In this document: in pieces, positions 30,672 to 42,249 of the stretch | Position numbering within the stretch: the stretch's first letter is position 1 | Layout of the letters: each line of letters starts with the position of its first letter | Source of the DNA: Rhizomys pruinosus | Lineage: Eukaryota > Chordata > Mammalia > Rodentia > Spalacidae | Length of the DNA stretch: 64,000 nucleotides | NCBI GenBank assembly: GCA_009823505.1 | Contig: VZQC01006609.1 | Location: 385,517 to 449,516, forward strand | Reading direction: 5' to 3' | The notes under the pieces: generated by a model | Databases searched by the model: none | The model's input: only the letters and a program-made list of their open reading frames with translations | Told to the model about the DNA's origin: nothing | Program-made: the position numbers and the translations under genes

Positions 30672-32474
30672 CAACACTGCCACTTCGCTGAACTTGGGAG
30701 CCCTGGTCCACAGTTTAGAGCAGAGTGCCTTTCCTCTCATGCCAGAGGAGGCAGTGCTGGGAAGGCTCTGTGGAGACAGGCAGCAGTGTGGCTTCTCTGC
30801 CATGGGATGCCCAAGCTACCTCTGCTCCCATGCCATGTGGACCCCCTTCCATCCACGGCTGGTCCTGAGAGCATCTTTACAGATACAGGCATGTGGAAAA
30901 TGGAGGGATCTGGCTTGGGGTTCTGACTGGTCCAGGCTCGCTACAGTGTCTCTCATCGGACTTAGGCCTGTCAAGGAGGTGAGGCCCCCCCTTTCCCTTC
31001 TCCGTGGGATGAATAGTTCATACATTTCTGCATTCTGAGCCCTTTGAGATCCAAAGGGTGCAAAGGAGCCTGGAGTCCAGAAGCTGCCATTGTGCTCCAG
31101 ACAGAGCGTCCCCTGGAACGCTGGGATCTTGACAGCTGGGTCTCTCAGAGAACTGAGCAGAGGAGGAGAGCCGTGATTCCCTGCTGCATACTGCCTGGCC
31201 AGTCTCTTCCTGGAGCCCCACCTGTCCAGGCCCCCAAACACTACCCTCCCGTAGCTTCCCTGGGCCAGGCTGGGCCATCCATTCCAATCTTTCCATCAGG
31301 TGGGACACTGTGCTGTTTCACCCATCTCGTGAGAAGTACCGGAAGCAAACCTCAGAGGCAGGGAGACCATGCAGTAAGGAGGCCATGACACAGGCCTGCA
31401 GCAAGGAAGCTCTCAGCTTGGCACTGGTGAGTATACCTCAGGGCCCAGCTTTCTCACCTCCAAACTGAGTGAGATCCAGGTATCTCTGAGGTTTTGTGGA
31501 GTTTCAAGTTCTATGTTGTAAGCGACTGATAGCAGCCGAGTTGTTCTTAAAGGGACACTGGAAGGTGGGGCGCACTTGAAAGAAGGAATAAATGTAGGCT
31601 CTAATGGGGCTCTGGGAGGGCTAGGGGTGGACATCCGGACCGCCTCTTCAGCCTTCGCCCTCAGCCTCTCCTCCTCCTCCTTTCTGTTCCCTGCCACAGC
31701 TCTTAAATGGTCGTCCCCTCAGCTCGGTGCACTGTACGGCACTGGCCCTGGGCCAGGTTTGCAGGGTGTTTTATTGGTTTCATTAAGCAGGGCTGTAAAT
31801 GGAGCTCCTGCCTGTGAGAGAGGCTGGACTGGGCACTCACCGGGAAGCCGGATGGCATGACAAATGCCAGGAATCCCTCTGGCTGCAGGGATTCTGTTTA
31901 GGGCCTGCTGCTCCGTGACCTCTACCCTCTATCCCCGCTTGAAGTCTACAGAGGTGCAGTCACAGAAGGTGGTGACAGCTTACTCAGAGCTGAGTGCCTC
32001 TGCCAGGACAAGGGCCTTCGAGACATACATAGAGCCCACCACCCCTTGTCCTGGCCCCTCAGTGGCCTTCCTCCTGCATGTGTCCCCTGTAGTTCTGCCG
32101 GACCATTCCTCCATCCCCTGCAGTGGAGCCCACTCGGAGGCTTATGGTGCCTTTGCCTGTGCCCAGCTTCGCCTCAGCTTGGGTGCCTGTAGAGACAGGG
32201 GTGATCTTAGGTGACCTCCCAACACCTCCCCTTTCTCTGATGCTGAAATGCTGGCCTGGGAGACAGAAATCAGCTGCCAGCCTGGCCTGGCCTGGCTTCA
32301 GGGACTCTCCCCCAGCCTTGGTTGCCCTTGGGGCATCTTTGCCCTCTCTTCTGGCTCTGATACATGGAGACCCCAGGCTTTCTTTCCCTGGTGCATGGAG
32401 GCACTCAGGCCAGCACTGGACTGCGAAGCTTCTCATACTATAGAGATGGCCAATCTGCTGGGTTATGCAAAACA

Positions 32475-32560
32475 TTCGGTGTCATCTCCACTTTAGATAT
32501 ACGCAGCTCAGAGAAGCCGGGAGACTACCTTGGGCCACAATACCCAGCACAGATTAAGTC
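32475..32560 (+). mobile_element. Possible MIR fragment
   Basis: ctccactttagatatacgca, gctcagagaagccgg and ccttgggccacaataccc recall the MIR 3' half. Confidence 0.45.
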
Positions 32561-33847
32561 AAGCCAGACACAGGAGGGGCGTGGACAACGGATCTCCCCT
32601 GGCATCCTCCCAGAGCTTAAAGGCCGTCTGGGGGTCAGGAGGACTCTGGGGGCCAGGAGGACCCTGGGGGTCAGAAACACCCTGGGACAGAGGCACTGTG
32701 GGAAGGACTTGGCTGGTTCCTTTGGGGAGACAGCTGGAGGCTGCTGGGATCGATCGCTTCTACAGGGAGCCGGCCAGACGGAGCAAGGGTGGGGACGCAG
32801 AGGGGCTGCTTGTGGAGCTGGGGCCAGAGCACTCCTGAGTGATTAGAGCTGGACAAGATGCAAAGCCCTTCGCCTAGATGACAGCTGGAGGCCAGAGGTC
32901 AAGTGGTTGAGAGGGGTCTCCCTGGAGTTTCTGCCTCAGCCCTGCATACCCTCCAGCAGTCCCACCAAAATGGGTGAAAGTGCTGGCTGGGCCTCCACTG
33001 GAGTGCAAAGCAGATGTGGGGGCAAGTGGGCATGGCCTATAGGGGGTACGGCCTGCTGGAGAGGTGCAGGGTCTGTTAAGAAGGAGCTTGACCCAGAGGT
33101 GGGTGGCTGGGGCCTGAGGGTCAGGAGAGGGCAGGTGACTGGCTGGTGGAGCTGATGGTGGCAGAGCCTCCCAGGAGGCTGTGCTGGCTGTTTCCAGCAC
33201 AGGCTCGGCATCGCTACCAGCCAGATCCCTCCTCTTCCTGTCCACCAGTCCCTCCCTGCTCAGCCTCTGGCATCCTGGCTCTTTCTCTTTCCACTTCTTG
33301 CCTTCTCTGGCTCTCAGCACTGGTCACCTGGGCCCATCTACTGGAGAGTGAACCCCTTCTGGTCCTCAGAACCCATGAATAAGGAAATGGACTGGGCCTG
33401 CTGGGCTGAGGGTCTGTACCGGCCTCTCTGAGTCTGTGTGGTGGGAGGGAAGGGTACTTGCTGGTGGGATGGTGCCTGAGGGCAGCCTGTGCTCGCCTGG
33501 GTCTGGGCTTCTTCTCCTCTCCCTCAGGACAGTGGGGCCTTCTGCTCTTGCCAAACCTATCATGACAGAGAGCTCGTCACCTACCAGGCCACTTAGACTT
33601 GGGATGAGATGGTAGCAGGGACCCATTCTAGACGATTCCTTGACATTTCACAGTGTTCTTCCAGGCCCTGTCTGCTCCAGCTGAGCCCTCTCCTTGCTGC
33701 AAGGAGTCTCCAACTCACCACAGGCATCTACTTCCTCTGGCTAGCCACAGGATCACCTATCTTTCTCTTCCTCACTTGGTGGTGGTTCAGGGCCACCCAA
33801 GTGGTTGTCTGGTCCTTTCCACTTGAATCTGAAACGACTACAAAGAT

Positions 33848-34075
33848 GTTTGTTTATTATTTATTTATTTATTTATTCATACACACCAGTGTTTTGCCCG
33901 CATGTATGCAATTGTACCCATGTCGTGCAGTGCCTGAAGAGGTCAGGAGAAGGCATTGGATCGCCTGTAGCTGGAGTTAGAGATGGTTGTTAGCCACCAT
34001 GTGGGTGCTGGGAACTGAACCCAGGACCTCTGCAATAGCAGCCAGTGTTCTTGAACTGCTGAGCCAGCCCAGCCC
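33848..34075 (-). mobile_element. B2/B3-type SINE
   Basis: (ttta)n tail, gtgttttgcccgcatgtatg, gctggagttagagatgg and a head (gagccagcccagccc). Confidence 0.88.
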
Positions 34076-34184
34076 ATCCCCTTCTTAGACAGCCAGGCTT
34101 CCCTCTACAGAGACCTTGAGTAGGTCTAACAGAGCTCAGAATTGGATTGTCAGGTTTTTCCTTAGTTTGATTAAATCTCTCCTC

Positions 34185-34330
34185 TCTCTGATAGGTTTTC
34201 TAGCCCAGGTCTCCAGCTATGTATCAGGGGATGACCTTGAACTTCTGATCCTCTGCCGCTAGTTTATGTGGCACCAGGCTTTGTGCATGCTGGGTAGGCA
34301 TTGTACCCATTGAGCCATACCCTCAGCCCC
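34185..34330 (-). mobile_element. B4-type SINE, old
   Basis: A B1-like half (gatgaccttgaacttctgat) plus an ID-like head (gggtaggcattgtacccat) in reverse complement. Confidence 0.65.
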
Positions 34331-34394
34331 CTTTCCTCTAGATTCGGGATTTAAGTCATTTATTGGCTCCATGTCTTAGAAGGAAGTGTTCCCT

Positions 34395-34505
34395 CCTCAG
34401 TATTTGTTATGTTGCCCTGGCTGGCCTGGAACACACGAAGACCAAGCCTGCTTCAAATCCATGCCAACCCTGCCTCAGCCTCCCAAATGCTGGGATTACA
34501 GACGG
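34395..34505 (-). mobile_element. Old B1-like monomer
   Basis: gccctggctggcctggaac and cctcccaaatgctgggattac. Confidence 0.65.
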
Positions 34506-34899
34506 GCTTTTCCAACTCCATTCCCGACTTGCAGCAGCTCTCAGACACCTCACCCTTCCTGAGGCTCCCTGTGCTCTGAGTGTGGGCTGCCCTCTGCCAG
34601 GCAGAGCCTCCTCCTTCTGCTCTTCATCAGGGCTTGATCTTCAAGACTTAAATCAGGCTCCGTGTGCAGGATGGCAGCCTCCCCTGCTCGCTGCTGCCGG
34701 GAGGACGAACATCCACGCACACGCACACAGCATGCAGGGTGCTATGGGAATGGGCTGAGGGGCGCTAAGGCCTCCGCACTCGTGGTGGGGGAGGGATGGT
34801 CTCCTTTGTCATGCCTGTCCTGTGCCTATATGGTGCTGGACCTCAGTGACCTCAGTGACCTCAGCTGACTCAGGCTAGATTTTTTTTTCTTTTGTGTTT

Positions 34900-34923
34900 A
34901 TTTGTGGTGTGTGTGTGTGTGTG

Positions 34924-34964
<41 letters not shown>

Positions 34965-35060
34965 TATGGAGGCCAGGGTCAACTTGAGTATCCTTGCTCA
35001 GGAGCTGTCCACCTTGTTTTTTTGGGACAGGGTCTTTCATTGGCTGTCATGTGCATTGCC
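34900..35060 (-). mobile_element. B4-like remnant with (GT)n tail
   Basis: A long (gt)n at 34906-34962, then ggaggccagggtcaactt and gggacagggtctttcattgg. Confidence 0.55.
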
Positions 35061-35880
35061 CTAGTAGCATAGGGCCTCTGGGTTGGAGGACACTCAACCT
35101 CACGTGAATGAACTTTGCACACGCCCTTGGATGACCGCTGGCTCAGGACAGGTGTGCAGGGGCCTTGGGATGATGACTCAGAGCCTTGGGCTCTGCCTAG
35201 GGTTGGGCTAGGCCTGGAGTGGTGGCAAGGGAGGCAAGTTGGTCAGAACTCTTGGGGTCAGAGAGGGACCCCCAGAGGTCACAGCCCTCAGCTGCCTCTC
35301 TAAACAGATGGCACCTAGGATATGCTCAGAATCATCTGGAGAATTTTCGGGTCTGGACGTCTGCTGACATCACTTTCTGCTTGTCCAGTAGAGGGAGGAT
35401 GGGGGTTGTTTTTCTGGCTTGCTCTGTGGTTGGTTTTAGAAGCCTGGAATTGTCTCATATGCTCAGGGTTTAGACTGACCTTGGTCTTAAACCTGGGCCT
35501 CTGAACTTGGAGGTCTTAGAGCACAGAATGCTGAGGGGACAGGTCACGCTCGGCAGGGGAGTCAGTTACACCCATATTCCCCCAGCTCTGAGTTCAGTGA
35601 CCAGGTGGGCAGGCTGAGCTGGACCACACTGACAGACCAGAGGCTTTTCCTAGAAGCTGAGTGTGGCTGTTTTCCGAACACCGTCGCCTGGGCCTCTCCC
35701 ACCCAGGCAGCTCCACCTGTTCTGTGCCCTGGGCTGTGGCTGGGATGCCCTTGGCAGGAGGGTTCTGGGGCTTACAACACAGCTGGAAAGTCAGTGTGAA
35801 CCAATTGCTTTAGTTCATCAAGCCTGGTCAGTCTATGGACCAACCTTGTCTAATTTGCCTATTTGGGTTTGCTTATTTGT
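35061..35880. other. Unique sequence
   Basis: No repeat or exon recognised. Confidence 0.45.
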
Positions 35881-35897
35881 GTTGTTGTTTGTTTGGT

Positions 35898-36042
35898 GTT
35901 GTTTTGAGATAGGGTCTCCCTGTAGCCTCAGCTGGCCTGGAACTTGCTACGTAGACCAGACTAGCCTCGAACTCAGAGATCTACCTACCTGCCTTTGCCT
36001 CACCAGTGCTGGGATTAAAGACATATGTCACCACATCCAGCC
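35898..36042 (-). mobile_element. B1 SINE
   Basis: tgttttgagatagggtctcc to caccacatccagcc. Confidence 0.9.
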
Positions 36043-36056
36043 TTGGCTCACTTTTT

Positions 36057-36204
36057 TATTTTTGATTTTTGAGACAGGGTCTCCCTGTAGCCCCAGCTGT
36101 CCTGGAACTCGTTATGTAGACCAGGCTGGCCTTGAACTCACAGAGATCCTCCTGTCTCTGCCTCCCGAGTGCTAGGATTTGAGGCATATGCCACCACACC
36201 CAGC
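36057..36204 (-). mobile_element. B1 SINE
   Basis: ttgagacagggtctccc to ccaccacacccagca, directly after the previous B1. Confidence 0.92.
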
Positions 36205-36277
36205 AGTTTACTTTTTGATTTTAAAATACAGTATGCAGCCCAGGCTGACTTTGAACTTAAAAAAATTGGAGGAAGGT

Positions 36278-36434
36278 TGTTTTTTTTATGTTTATGTATA
36301 TGCGTGTTTTGCCTGCAAGGGTTTAAGTATATTCATGTCATACAATGCCTGTGGAGGACAGAAGAGGGTGTTAGATCCCCTGGAACTGGAGTTAAGGATG
36401 GTTGTTAGCAGCCATGTAGGTTCTGGGAACTGAA
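36278..36434 (-). mobile_element. B2/B3-type SINE, head missing
   Basis: gcgtgttttgcctgcaag and ggacagaagagggtgttag. It stops in the B-box region. Confidence 0.8.
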
Positions 36435-36439
36435 TTTTT

Positions 36440-36564
36440 AATCAGGTCTCCTGCAGCCCAGGCTAGCCTTGAACTTGCTACATAGCCAAAGATGACCTTG
36501 ATTTGTGATCCTCCTGCCTCCATGTCCCAGTACTGAGACTGCAGACATGCGCCTCCATGCCTGG
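36440..36564 (-). mobile_element. Old B1-like monomer
   Basis: ccaggctagccttgaacttg, tcctcctgcctccatgtccc and gcctccatgcctggc. Confidence 0.7.
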
Positions 36565-37308
36565 CACTCATTCTTTAACATTGGGAAAGGGGCCTCAGTT
36601 TTCCTTCTGACAAACAGGAACAGAGCTAACTAAAGAACTCGAAGCTTCTGGAAGTCCTTCGAGAGTGAGTACCTGGGCTCAGGAGGTTGGTTCCTGGGTG
36701 CAGGAAGGAAAAGACACCTCCAGTTCCTGCCAGGTGAGCAAGGAAAGCAGTGGGCGGCTCACAATAGGACCATTGTGGCTTCCAGAGCACAAAGGAACAC
36801 CTGCCTTTCCTGCTTCCTCCCTGGCTAAGGGTCTGGCTCAAGGTCCCCTCCCTCAGGCCTGGCTCGGGCCACCTGCCTTTTGGAAAGGTGTGCCATGTCC
36901 CCTGTTAACACATGAAGCAACTGATGCTCAGCGAAGTGGAGGGACAGGGCAGAATTCCCAGTGCCCCCAGCTCTGACACCAGAGTTTTCCGCATACTGTC
37001 ATCTCTCAGTGTCCTCTCTCTTCCTTGTCCCTTCCCGTCCTCTGACACTTCCCAGGAGCATGAACCCACCAGCTTCTGTCCTTCTTCTGTCTGGGGCTCT
37101 GATGACCTCTGTACTGCACCAAAGGTCTGGCATACTGGGGTTCCGTGGCCTCCGGGGGAGAGCTGCCTCAAAGGTGTCTCATGCCAACACCTGCTTGGGC
37201 CCTGTGGCTGCAGCCTGCTCTTGAACCTTGCTCTGATTCCCCAGTGCGACTGCCAACTGAGCCCAGCGACAATGAGCTGTGACACCCACTATTTAAGATC
37301 TATTTCCT
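36565..37308. other. Unique sequence, possible small MIR
   Basis: No gene recognised. taacacatgaagcaactgatg near 36905 may be a MIR 3' piece. Confidence 0.4.
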
Positions 37309-37570
37309 GGGGGTGGGGAATAGCTCAGTAAAGTGCTTGCTATGTAAGTGTGCAGGCTGGAGTTCAATCCCCAGAACCCAGGTAGAAACAAAGTTGGGTG
37401 TGGTGACTCATGCTTGTGAATCCCATGCCTAGGAGGCAGACAGGTGGCTCTCTGGGGATCATTAGTCACCTGACTTGGCTTCTTTGAGAGTTCCAGGCCA
37501 TTGAGAGACTGTCTCAAAAAGATAACGGGGTGGCTTCTGAGGAATGACATTCAAGGTTGACCTCTGGTTC

Positions 37571-37573
<3 letters not shown>
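37309..37573 (+). mobile_element. B4 SINE
   Basis: Head ggggtggggaatagctcag, gagttcaatccccag, B1-like middle and the B4 end gaggaatgacattcaagg. Confidence 0.85.
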
Positions 37574-37626
<53 letters not shown>

Positions 37627-37645
37627 ACCTCCTGTAGATCTCTCT
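37574..37645. repeat. (GA)n tract ending in a 12-bp perfect hairpin
   Basis: (ag)n at 37574-37622. agagagatctac (37617-37628), loop ctcct, gtagatctctct (37634-37645). Confidence 0.9.
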
Positions 37646-38339
37646 GCCTCTGGAGGGTCAGTGACCTTGCCCGATATTAAATGAATGAATGAATGAATGG
37701 AGTATGGATAGAGAGTGAGGGATCAAGCATGCTGGGAAGTCAGCAGGAGGCCTGGGGACAGGTCGAGCATATGACGGATGGCTTCTTTGGGACCAGGGGC
37801 TAGTGGTGGTGGAGGGAGGGTCTCGTGTTGGAGGTGATGCCAGCAGACTTTGTTGGTGGGCTGGACGTAGGGGTTACAAGCACCAGCTCTTCAGTTTGAA
37901 CAGCTGGGGATGTTGGGGACAGGAAGAACAGAGGTGGATGGCCTCAGGCCCAGTTCTGACCATTTGAAGCTTGAGTTTCTTGTCATGCTCCAAGTAGACT
38001 GTAGGACTCCGTGAGTCTGTAATCCTGAGCTAGGGGAATGCGACTTGAAGGCATTGGTAGACTCACAGAATTAAAAGCTATGAAGTCAGGTGAGCTTTGA
38101 AAAGACACTCAGAGCCTTGTTCAAGAACAAGAAGGGATTCTGCACCTTAGGAGCCCAGGGCTGGAGCAGATGGGGGATGGATGGACGCAGGGCAGATTGG
38201 GGAGGAGACAATGCCAGGTGCCTTAGAGAGGAAGGAAGATGGGAACAGGGGCCTGGGGAGGTACAGCTAGATGGTAGTGACGCTCGGGCTGTCTCCTAGC
38301 AGGTCCGTGCATGTGCTTGGAGAAGAGCTGCTTCATTCT
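37646..38339. other. Unique sequence with short (AATG)n
   Basis: Five aatg units lie near 37680-37699. No gene recognised. Confidence 0.5.
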
Positions 38340-38580
38340 TTTTTTAAATTTTATTTATTTCTGTATGTGTACGAATGTACTGTCTGCATGCAGGTGTGTG
38401 CACCCGTGTCGTGCAATGCCGCGGAGGTCAGAAGACGGTCTCGGATTTCCCTGGAACTGGAGTTCTCCTGGAATTGGAGTTTCAGACGGTTCTCGGCTGC
38501 CATGTGGGTGCTAGGGATCTAACCCGGGTCCTCTGTAAGAGCGATCGGCGCTCTTAACCGCTAGGCCATCTCTCCAGCCC
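38340..38580 (-). mobile_element. B2/B3-type SINE, young duplicated form
   Basis: Complete, with the 17-nt duplication. A perfect 16-bp target duplication agagctgcttcattct lies at 38324-38339 and 38581-38596. Confidence 0.97.
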
Positions 38581-38719
38581 AGAGCTGCTTCATTCTATGG
38601 GCAGTAGGAAGCCATCGATGATGAGCGGTCAGAGGTGACAGACATGGCAGGTCAGACCCAGTTAACGGAAGGGTTTGGAGACGGGGACTAGGCTATAGTA
38701 TTGATAAATTTGGTTTGGC

Positions 38720-38785
38720 TGTTGGCTTTGGACTTCAGTTTCTTTTTCTGTCAAGTAGGGTGAAAATATTAAGTACCAAGGAAAG
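38720..38785 (+). mobile_element. MIR fragment
   Basis: ttggacttcagtttcttttt and gtagggtgaaaatattaag match the MIR core order. Confidence 0.45.
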
Positions 38786-39357
38786 TTTTGCTAAGAGCAT
38801 TTATTTGGATCTCACAGGCTACTATTCCCAGTCTGACCACTAGGTGGCAGCCAGTGCTTGGCTGCCCCACCTGCAGCCCTTGGACTGGGCCAGGATTTTC
38901 CATTCCAGGACCAGGCTTAGGGCTGGCCTATCCCGGTCTGTAGTTACCATGTAGAATCTTCTGTCTTTACCTTTTCACTAGCGCCTCGGGGGCTCCGGGG
39001 CACAAGTCTCTGAAGGGTGACCATTCACAATGACTTGTTTGGGGGGGGCACAGGGGACACACAAATAAGGTTTCAAAATGTGGCAAATAAACGAAGCATT
39101 TGGGACATAATTACACTGCAATTCGTTTACTGCTAATCTGAAATTCAAATGCATTCATCCATTCACCTCATTCACACACCTGCAGCCAGTACGGAGAGCC
39201 GGCCCAGGTTTCCAGGGCTGAGAGCTACTGATGTCACCTCATGGTCCCTTGCTCCAAATGCTCACCCACCTGTCTGTGTGTCCATCCTCCCTAAGGACAG
39301 GCTAAGCCCTCACACTACAGATCCAGTGGCCCAGCTCTTAGGCTCTCTGTCCCCCAG

Positions 39358-39458
39358 GGGTCTTCTTAGCAAGTCCCAAACCAGGCCACTTACAGTGATA
39401 GGTCCTGAAGATGTGGCCTGGTCTGCCCTCCCTGCTAGAGAGAAGATTCACGAGGCAG
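39358..39458 (+). other. Candidate exon (weak)
   Basis: 101 bases lie between a good acceptor (gctctctgtcccccag) and a consensus donor (gaggcag/gtgagt). One frame stays open through it, LLSKSQTRPLTVIG onward, 33 codons. No protein family is recognised, and chance is a real alternative in a window this size. Confidence 0.2.
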
Positions 39459-39464
39459 GTGAGT

Positions 39465-39720
39465 TAGTTTAAAGGGACCTGCAGTGTTTTTATCACCTTG
39501 ATGGCTTCCATGGATTTTGTTTCGGGGACTATCTGTGCGACTTTAATTAAATCAGGAACTCGGGCCCTGCCAGCTTCCCAGCCGCTTATCAGCTTCTTAA
39601 GGCCGTGATTCATTACCCAGGATTATTTTTTTTTCATCCCTGAAATAATCTTTAAAGGCCTTCTATCAGGAAGATTAAAGCCATAAGTCATACTCGCCCA
39701 CGTGGATGCTTTGTTTCCTC
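39465..39720. promoter_or_regulatory. Candidate conserved non-coding element
   Basis: Unique AT-rich block with dense motif-like words: ctttaattaaatc, a GATA-type cttatcag, ggaagattaaagcc and an E-box cacgtgg. It lies just after the donor at 39458. Conservation is inferred, not measured. Confidence 0.3.
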
Positions 39721-40446
39721 TGCCCATGGGTGGCATGAAGCCACTGAGGAACTGGGCTCTAGGGCTGATCCAGGGGCCCCTCTGCTGGGTTTGGGGGTGC
39801 AGCTTCTGGCTGGGCAGGGGTTCTGCTAGAGTTGTGGGTTGGCTGGGATGGGTGAGAGAGGAACTCTCTACTCCTTCAACACTCATGCCTCTCCCTTTTT
39901 CTAGGCCTTTCCTTCCTCTGGGCTGGACAGAGAAAGACAAATGAGGTGCACACAGGTGAGCACGGACACCACTTTCTTCCCTTGTCTCTATGTGACCAAA
40001 ACTCTCTTTTCTGATGGGACCTCCTTCTAGGGAGTGGCTTCTGCTTGCTTCAACTGTGACTGTCTCCTGAGCCACCTCCTTCTGAGGCAGAGGGCTTTCA
40101 GTCCAGGCCCTTGAGGGTGCATAAAGCCCCGAGTTCCATCTCCACTGAGGACAGGAGAAGCAGAAGCCACAGGTGTGGAGAGAGAGGGCAGCTGTGCAGA
40201 GGAGGTAGCGATGGGGACTCAGGTCAGGCTTCAGGGAGCTTGGTTCTGAAAGAGGCAAAAATGGATCCTAGGCATCAAGTGCCTGCCTTGGCTCTTTTTG
40301 GAGGTAAAATATAAGGTCCGAATCTCAGCCCTCGATGGACTCTTTCAGCCCGAAGGAGCATTGTGACCTGTGCTAAGCTCCTAAGTTTCCAGTCACACAG
40401 CAAGTGTTCCTCACTTGGGAGATGTTGACATAGGTTGCTGGCAGGT

Positions 40447-40449
40447 ACG

Positions 40450-40492
<43 letters not shown>
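40447..40492. repeat. (TG)n microsatellite
   Basis: About 20 uninterrupted TG units. Confidence 0.95.
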
Positions 40493-40930
40493 ATGTGTGC
40501 ATCTAAATGTGCTGCCAAGGTCCCTGGATGTTGTTAGACAGTGACTGAGTTTCTGGGGCTGTGGGCTGACCTGTGGTTCCCGCAGAAGCTGGGGGAGAGG
40601 GTAGACCATGGAGAAGCTGTTAGCTCATCTCCGAAAGGCAAAGGGCTCCTTCTTGGGTGCTCACTGTGCCCACATGCTTGGTGCCGGATGCACTGTACTC
40701 AACAACCTTGTCTCCTACTGGCCGTCCTCCATTGCACTCATTCAATTACCTTCCTCAGGAACTTGGCTGTGAGCCCCCTGTATTCCAGGGGCCCGGGGAG
40801 CAGGGCTGAAGTTCTGCTGCTCTGCTCTGTTGCAGGCTGACCTCTCCTTGCACCTCCGATGCTCGTGGTAGAACCTTATCATATTTGACAGAAACCAGAA
40901 GACTGATGAAATGAAGAACCCAAGGAATCA

Positions 40931-41040
40931 GGACATGATGGTGTGCACCTAGAGGAGGCTGAGGCAGGAGGATCATTAGCTCTAGGCTAGCTTGGGCTAC
41001 AGAGCACAATTCCCATCTCAAAAACAAACAAAGAAACAAA
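40931..41040 (+). mobile_element. Old B1-like monomer
   Basis: catgatggtgtgcacctag, gaggctgaggcaggagg and an A-rich tail. Confidence 0.7.
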
Positions 41041-41049
41041 TCAAATGAG

Positions 41050-41286
41050 GGACTGGAGAGATGACTCATGGATTAAGAGCACTGGCTGCTCTTGCAGAGG
41101 ACCTGGGTTTGATTCCCAGCATGGACATGGCAGCTAATAACCGTCCACAATTCCAGTTGCAGGGGATCAGATGCCCTCTTCAGGGCATCAGGAGATCTGA
41201 CCTCCACAGGCATTACATAACATGGGTGCACTCACCCACATGCAGGCAATACACTCATACACATAAAATAAAAATAATAAATAAAA
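41050..41286 (+). mobile_element. B2/B3-type SINE
   Basis: Head ggactggagagatgactc to an aataaataaa tail. The ctcttcagggcatcaggagatctgacc area has a small internal duplication. aatcaaatgag / aatcaaacaaa flank it. Confidence 0.9.
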
Positions 41287-41998
41287 ATCAAACAAATGGA
41301 AAAACCCAAGAGGATATCTGAATAGGAGACAGGCTCTAGGGTGGCTGACTGGACCTAGGCTGGGAGGCAGAACCACATGACTTTGGGGTGCTGGGGAGCT
41401 AGTTCCAGCTTTCAGCCAACTACCTCACGGTTTCCACTTTCACAAAATCCTGCCTGGAAACCAAAGCTCTTCTTGCCCAGCCTCCCCTGGGCCCTCAATC
41501 CCCAAATCCTTATGGCAACAGCCCAACCCCCTCCATCCCTGCCTTGGATACAGCACGTTAATGTGCTTAAGACTCCACATAGTGTTTGTAGAATGTTTAC
41601 CTAGCTGGAGCAGGGGAGCAGGATGATGTCTGTGAGGCATGTGGATCACCACCCCATTTCTTTCCTCTCTCATCCCCCCCCCCCCGCTTCCAGTGGAGGA
41701 GATTGTCTTAGGGTGTCATCAAACCGATGTGTGATCACAGCAGGTACGACCTTGACTGAGTACAGGACGGTGGGGGGGGTGGTGGCTGAAAGTCCCTGAG
41801 CAAGGAGGCCACAGGAGTGGGTTTAGAATCGTCTCAGGGTTGAACCCATGACTGCCTGGAGCCTCAGTTTCCTTGTCTGTGCAGAGGCGCTATGCAGAGC
41901 TCCCGTTTGCCAGGCTGTGGTGAGGCTTGATGGGGTGATAGACATAAAGCCTGCCTCTCTCTCCTCACTTGAGCATAACATGGGATAAAGAGTTCCTG
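41287..41998. other. Unique sequence with C run and G run
   Basis: No gene recognised. A C run lies near 41675 and a G run near 41772. Confidence 0.5.
41850..41960 (+). mobile_element. MIR fragment
   Basis: ggagcctcagtttccttgtc, gtggtgaggcttgatggggt and gatagacataaag. Confidence 0.55.
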
Positions 41999-42249
41999 GG
42001 GCTGGAGAGATGGCCTAGCGGTTAAGAGCGCTGACCGCTCTTACAGAGGACCCGGGTTCGATCCCCAGCACCCACATGGCGGCCGAGAACCGTCTGAAAC
42101 TTCAATTCCAGGAGAACTCCAGTTCTAGGGGAATCCGAGACCCTCTTCTGACCTCCGCGGCATTGCACGACACGGGTGCACAGACTTGCATGCAGACAGT
42201 ACATTCATACACATACAGAAATAAATAAAAATTAATAAAAAAAAAAAAA
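41999..42249 (+). mobile_element. B2/B3-type SINE, young duplicated form
   Basis: Best plus-strand copy, with head gggctggagagatggcctag, B box, 17-nt duplication and (aaat)/A-rich tail. aaagagttcctg flanks it at 41987 and 42250. Confidence 0.97.

Larger units (their letters stand above)
30605..33847. other. Long unique GC-rich stretch, no gene recognised
   Basis: Many short frames on both strands, none with a recognisable domain. 31750-31880 is compact and may be conserved. A donor-like actg/gtgagt lies at 31427. Confidence 0.45.
38581..40446. other. Unique sequence with candidate regulatory DNA
   Basis: Non-repetitive apart from a small MIR. It holds the candidate exon at 39358 and AT-rich blocks at 39080-39170 and 39465-39720. 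Confidence 0.45.

Noticed and set aside
30339..30926. 195-codon plus-strand frame
   Set aside because: It starts in unique DNA, crosses a B4 SINE and continues without domain or splice support. GC-rich chance frame.
39623..40258. 211-codon minus-strand frame
   Set aside because: No recognisable domain. It crosses AT-rich regulatory-looking DNA and its composition is not protein-like. Kept only as unique sequence.
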